Below are positions 51,991-52,468 of a stretch of 52,468 nucleotides of DNA, piece after piece. The stretch spans positions 1 through 52,468 of the forward strand of contig JAPOKE010000003.1 in assembly GCA_029977805.1 (NCBI GenBank), written 5' to 3'. The first letter of the stretch is position 1, and each line of letters opens with the position of its first letter. The position numbers and the translations under genes were made by a program. This DNA is from Phenylobacterium parvum (lineage in GTDB: Bacteria > Pseudomonadota > Alphaproteobacteria > Caulobacterales > Caulobacteraceae). The notes beneath the pieces are model-generated. The model was not told the DNA's origin and searched no databases. It saw only the letters and a list, made by a program, of their open reading frames with translations.

Positions 51991-52468
51991 AGCCCTTCGC
52001 CTACGAACGCGCCCGGGACGTCGACCACGCCCTCAGCCTGGCCGCAGCTGCGCCGGGCGCCCGCTTCCTCGCCGGGGGCACCAACCTCCTCGACCTCATG
52101 AAGCTCGAGATCGAGCAGCCCCCGCGCCTGATCGACGTCGGCCGCCTTCCCCTCGCCGGTATCGCCGAGACGGCCTCGGGCGGCCTGCGCATCGGCGCCC
52201 TCGCCACCAACACCGCCGTGGCCTCCGACCCGCGGGTGCGCCAGCGCTATCCCGCCCTGGCCAGGGCCATCCTCGCCGGCGGTTCGGTCCAGCTGCGCAA
52301 CAAGGCCTCTGTGGGCGGCAACCTCGTCCAGCGGACCCGTTGCCCCTACTTCCTCGACGCCGCCAAGCCCTGCAACAAGCGGCTGCCGGGGTCCGGCTGC
52401 AGCGCCATGGAGGGACTGTCCAGGTCCCTCGCCCTCTTCGGGGCGAGCGAGATGTGCGTCGCCGTCAG
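51987..52468 (+). CDS. FAD-binding subunit of a molybdenum hydroxylase (PaoB type), 3' end missing
   Basis: The first 160 codons are present. The FAD-binding motif [16 protein letters not shown] (residues 27-42) and the later [18 protein letters not shown] are typical of the medium subunit. C119, C129 and C138 ([21 protein letters not shown]), with C157 as a fourth, lie in the insertion that binds an extra [4Fe-4S] cluster in E. coli PaoB, so this looks like a PaoABC/YagRST aldehyde oxidoreductase rather than a plain xanthine dehydrogenase. The ATG overlaps the stop of the [2Fe-2S] gene. Substrate, probably aromatic or other aldehydes, is inferred. Confidence 0.93.
   Translation, partial: MKPFAYERARDVDHALSLAAAAPGARFLAGGTNLLDLMKLEIEQPPRLIDVGRLPLAGIAETASGGLRIGALATNTAVASDPRVRQRYPALARAILAGGSVQLRNKASVGGNLVQRTRCPYFLDAAKPCNKRLPGSGCSAMEGLSRSLALFGASEMCVAV

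Overview
The window reads as chromosomal DNA of an alphaproteobacterium of the order Caulobacterales, with a Phenylobacterium- or Caulobacter-like aerobe as my best guess. The basis is the very high GC content with GC-ending codons, the gene families (MucR, DUF1491, CarD, SUV3-like helicase, CobS/CobT, COQ7, FdxA) and GANTC clusters with TTAACC half-sites in two intergenic regions. I see no rRNA, insertion sequence, integrase, phage gene or CRISPR array. Genes are dense, with many 1-4 base overlaps and almost no decay. The species is inferred from gene content only.

1-5.0 kb: a truncated acyl-CoA ligase and an enoyl-CoA hydratase diverge from a 21-bp palindrome. Then come mucR, a single-domain PAS protein, sufE and a soluble histidine kinase. 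5.0-13.2 kb: a secreted unknown protein, DUF1491, release factor RF3, a probable 16S rRNA modification pair (RsmC-like and RsuA-like), a helical unknown protein, and a leftward unit of a 26-residue membrane peptide, a PTR1-like reductase, folB and a DUF4870 protein. 13.3-18.4 kb: a rightward catabolic cluster of SMP-30 lactonase, aldehyde dehydrogenase, acyl-CoA ligase and HSL-family esterase.

18.5-24.9 kb: nhaA, selO, a leftward tetR-gluQ-eamA unit, a tandem pair of undescribed single-pass membrane microproteins with matching promoters, leader hairpins and terminators, and an HNH nuclease. 24.9-32.7 kb: coq7 and dsbB, a YqaA/DedA protein, feoAB, tRNA-Leu(CAA), a dicarboxylate symporter, a GST, a second enoyl-CoA hydratase and an outer-membrane barrel.

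32.8-51.5 kb holds the order bolA, J-domain gene, cobS, cobT, phytase-like gene, rpmB, SUV3-like helicase, S4 gene, fdxA, carD. I remember this as a widely shared alphaproteobacterial order. Here it is interrupted by a penicillin acylase, an alcohol dehydrogenase, a DUF3089 hydrolase, a TauD dioxygenase and a DUF748 protein. The window ends in a molybdenum hydroxylase operon of the PaoABC type, cut after 160 codons of its FAD subunit.

The best candidates for something undescribed are the duplicated microprotein cassette (23.59-24.17 kb), the 26-residue peptide beside the pterin genes (13.15 kb), the two GANTC-rich control regions (2.68-2.74 and 39.43-39.54 kb), and the hydrolase lying between cobS and cobT.
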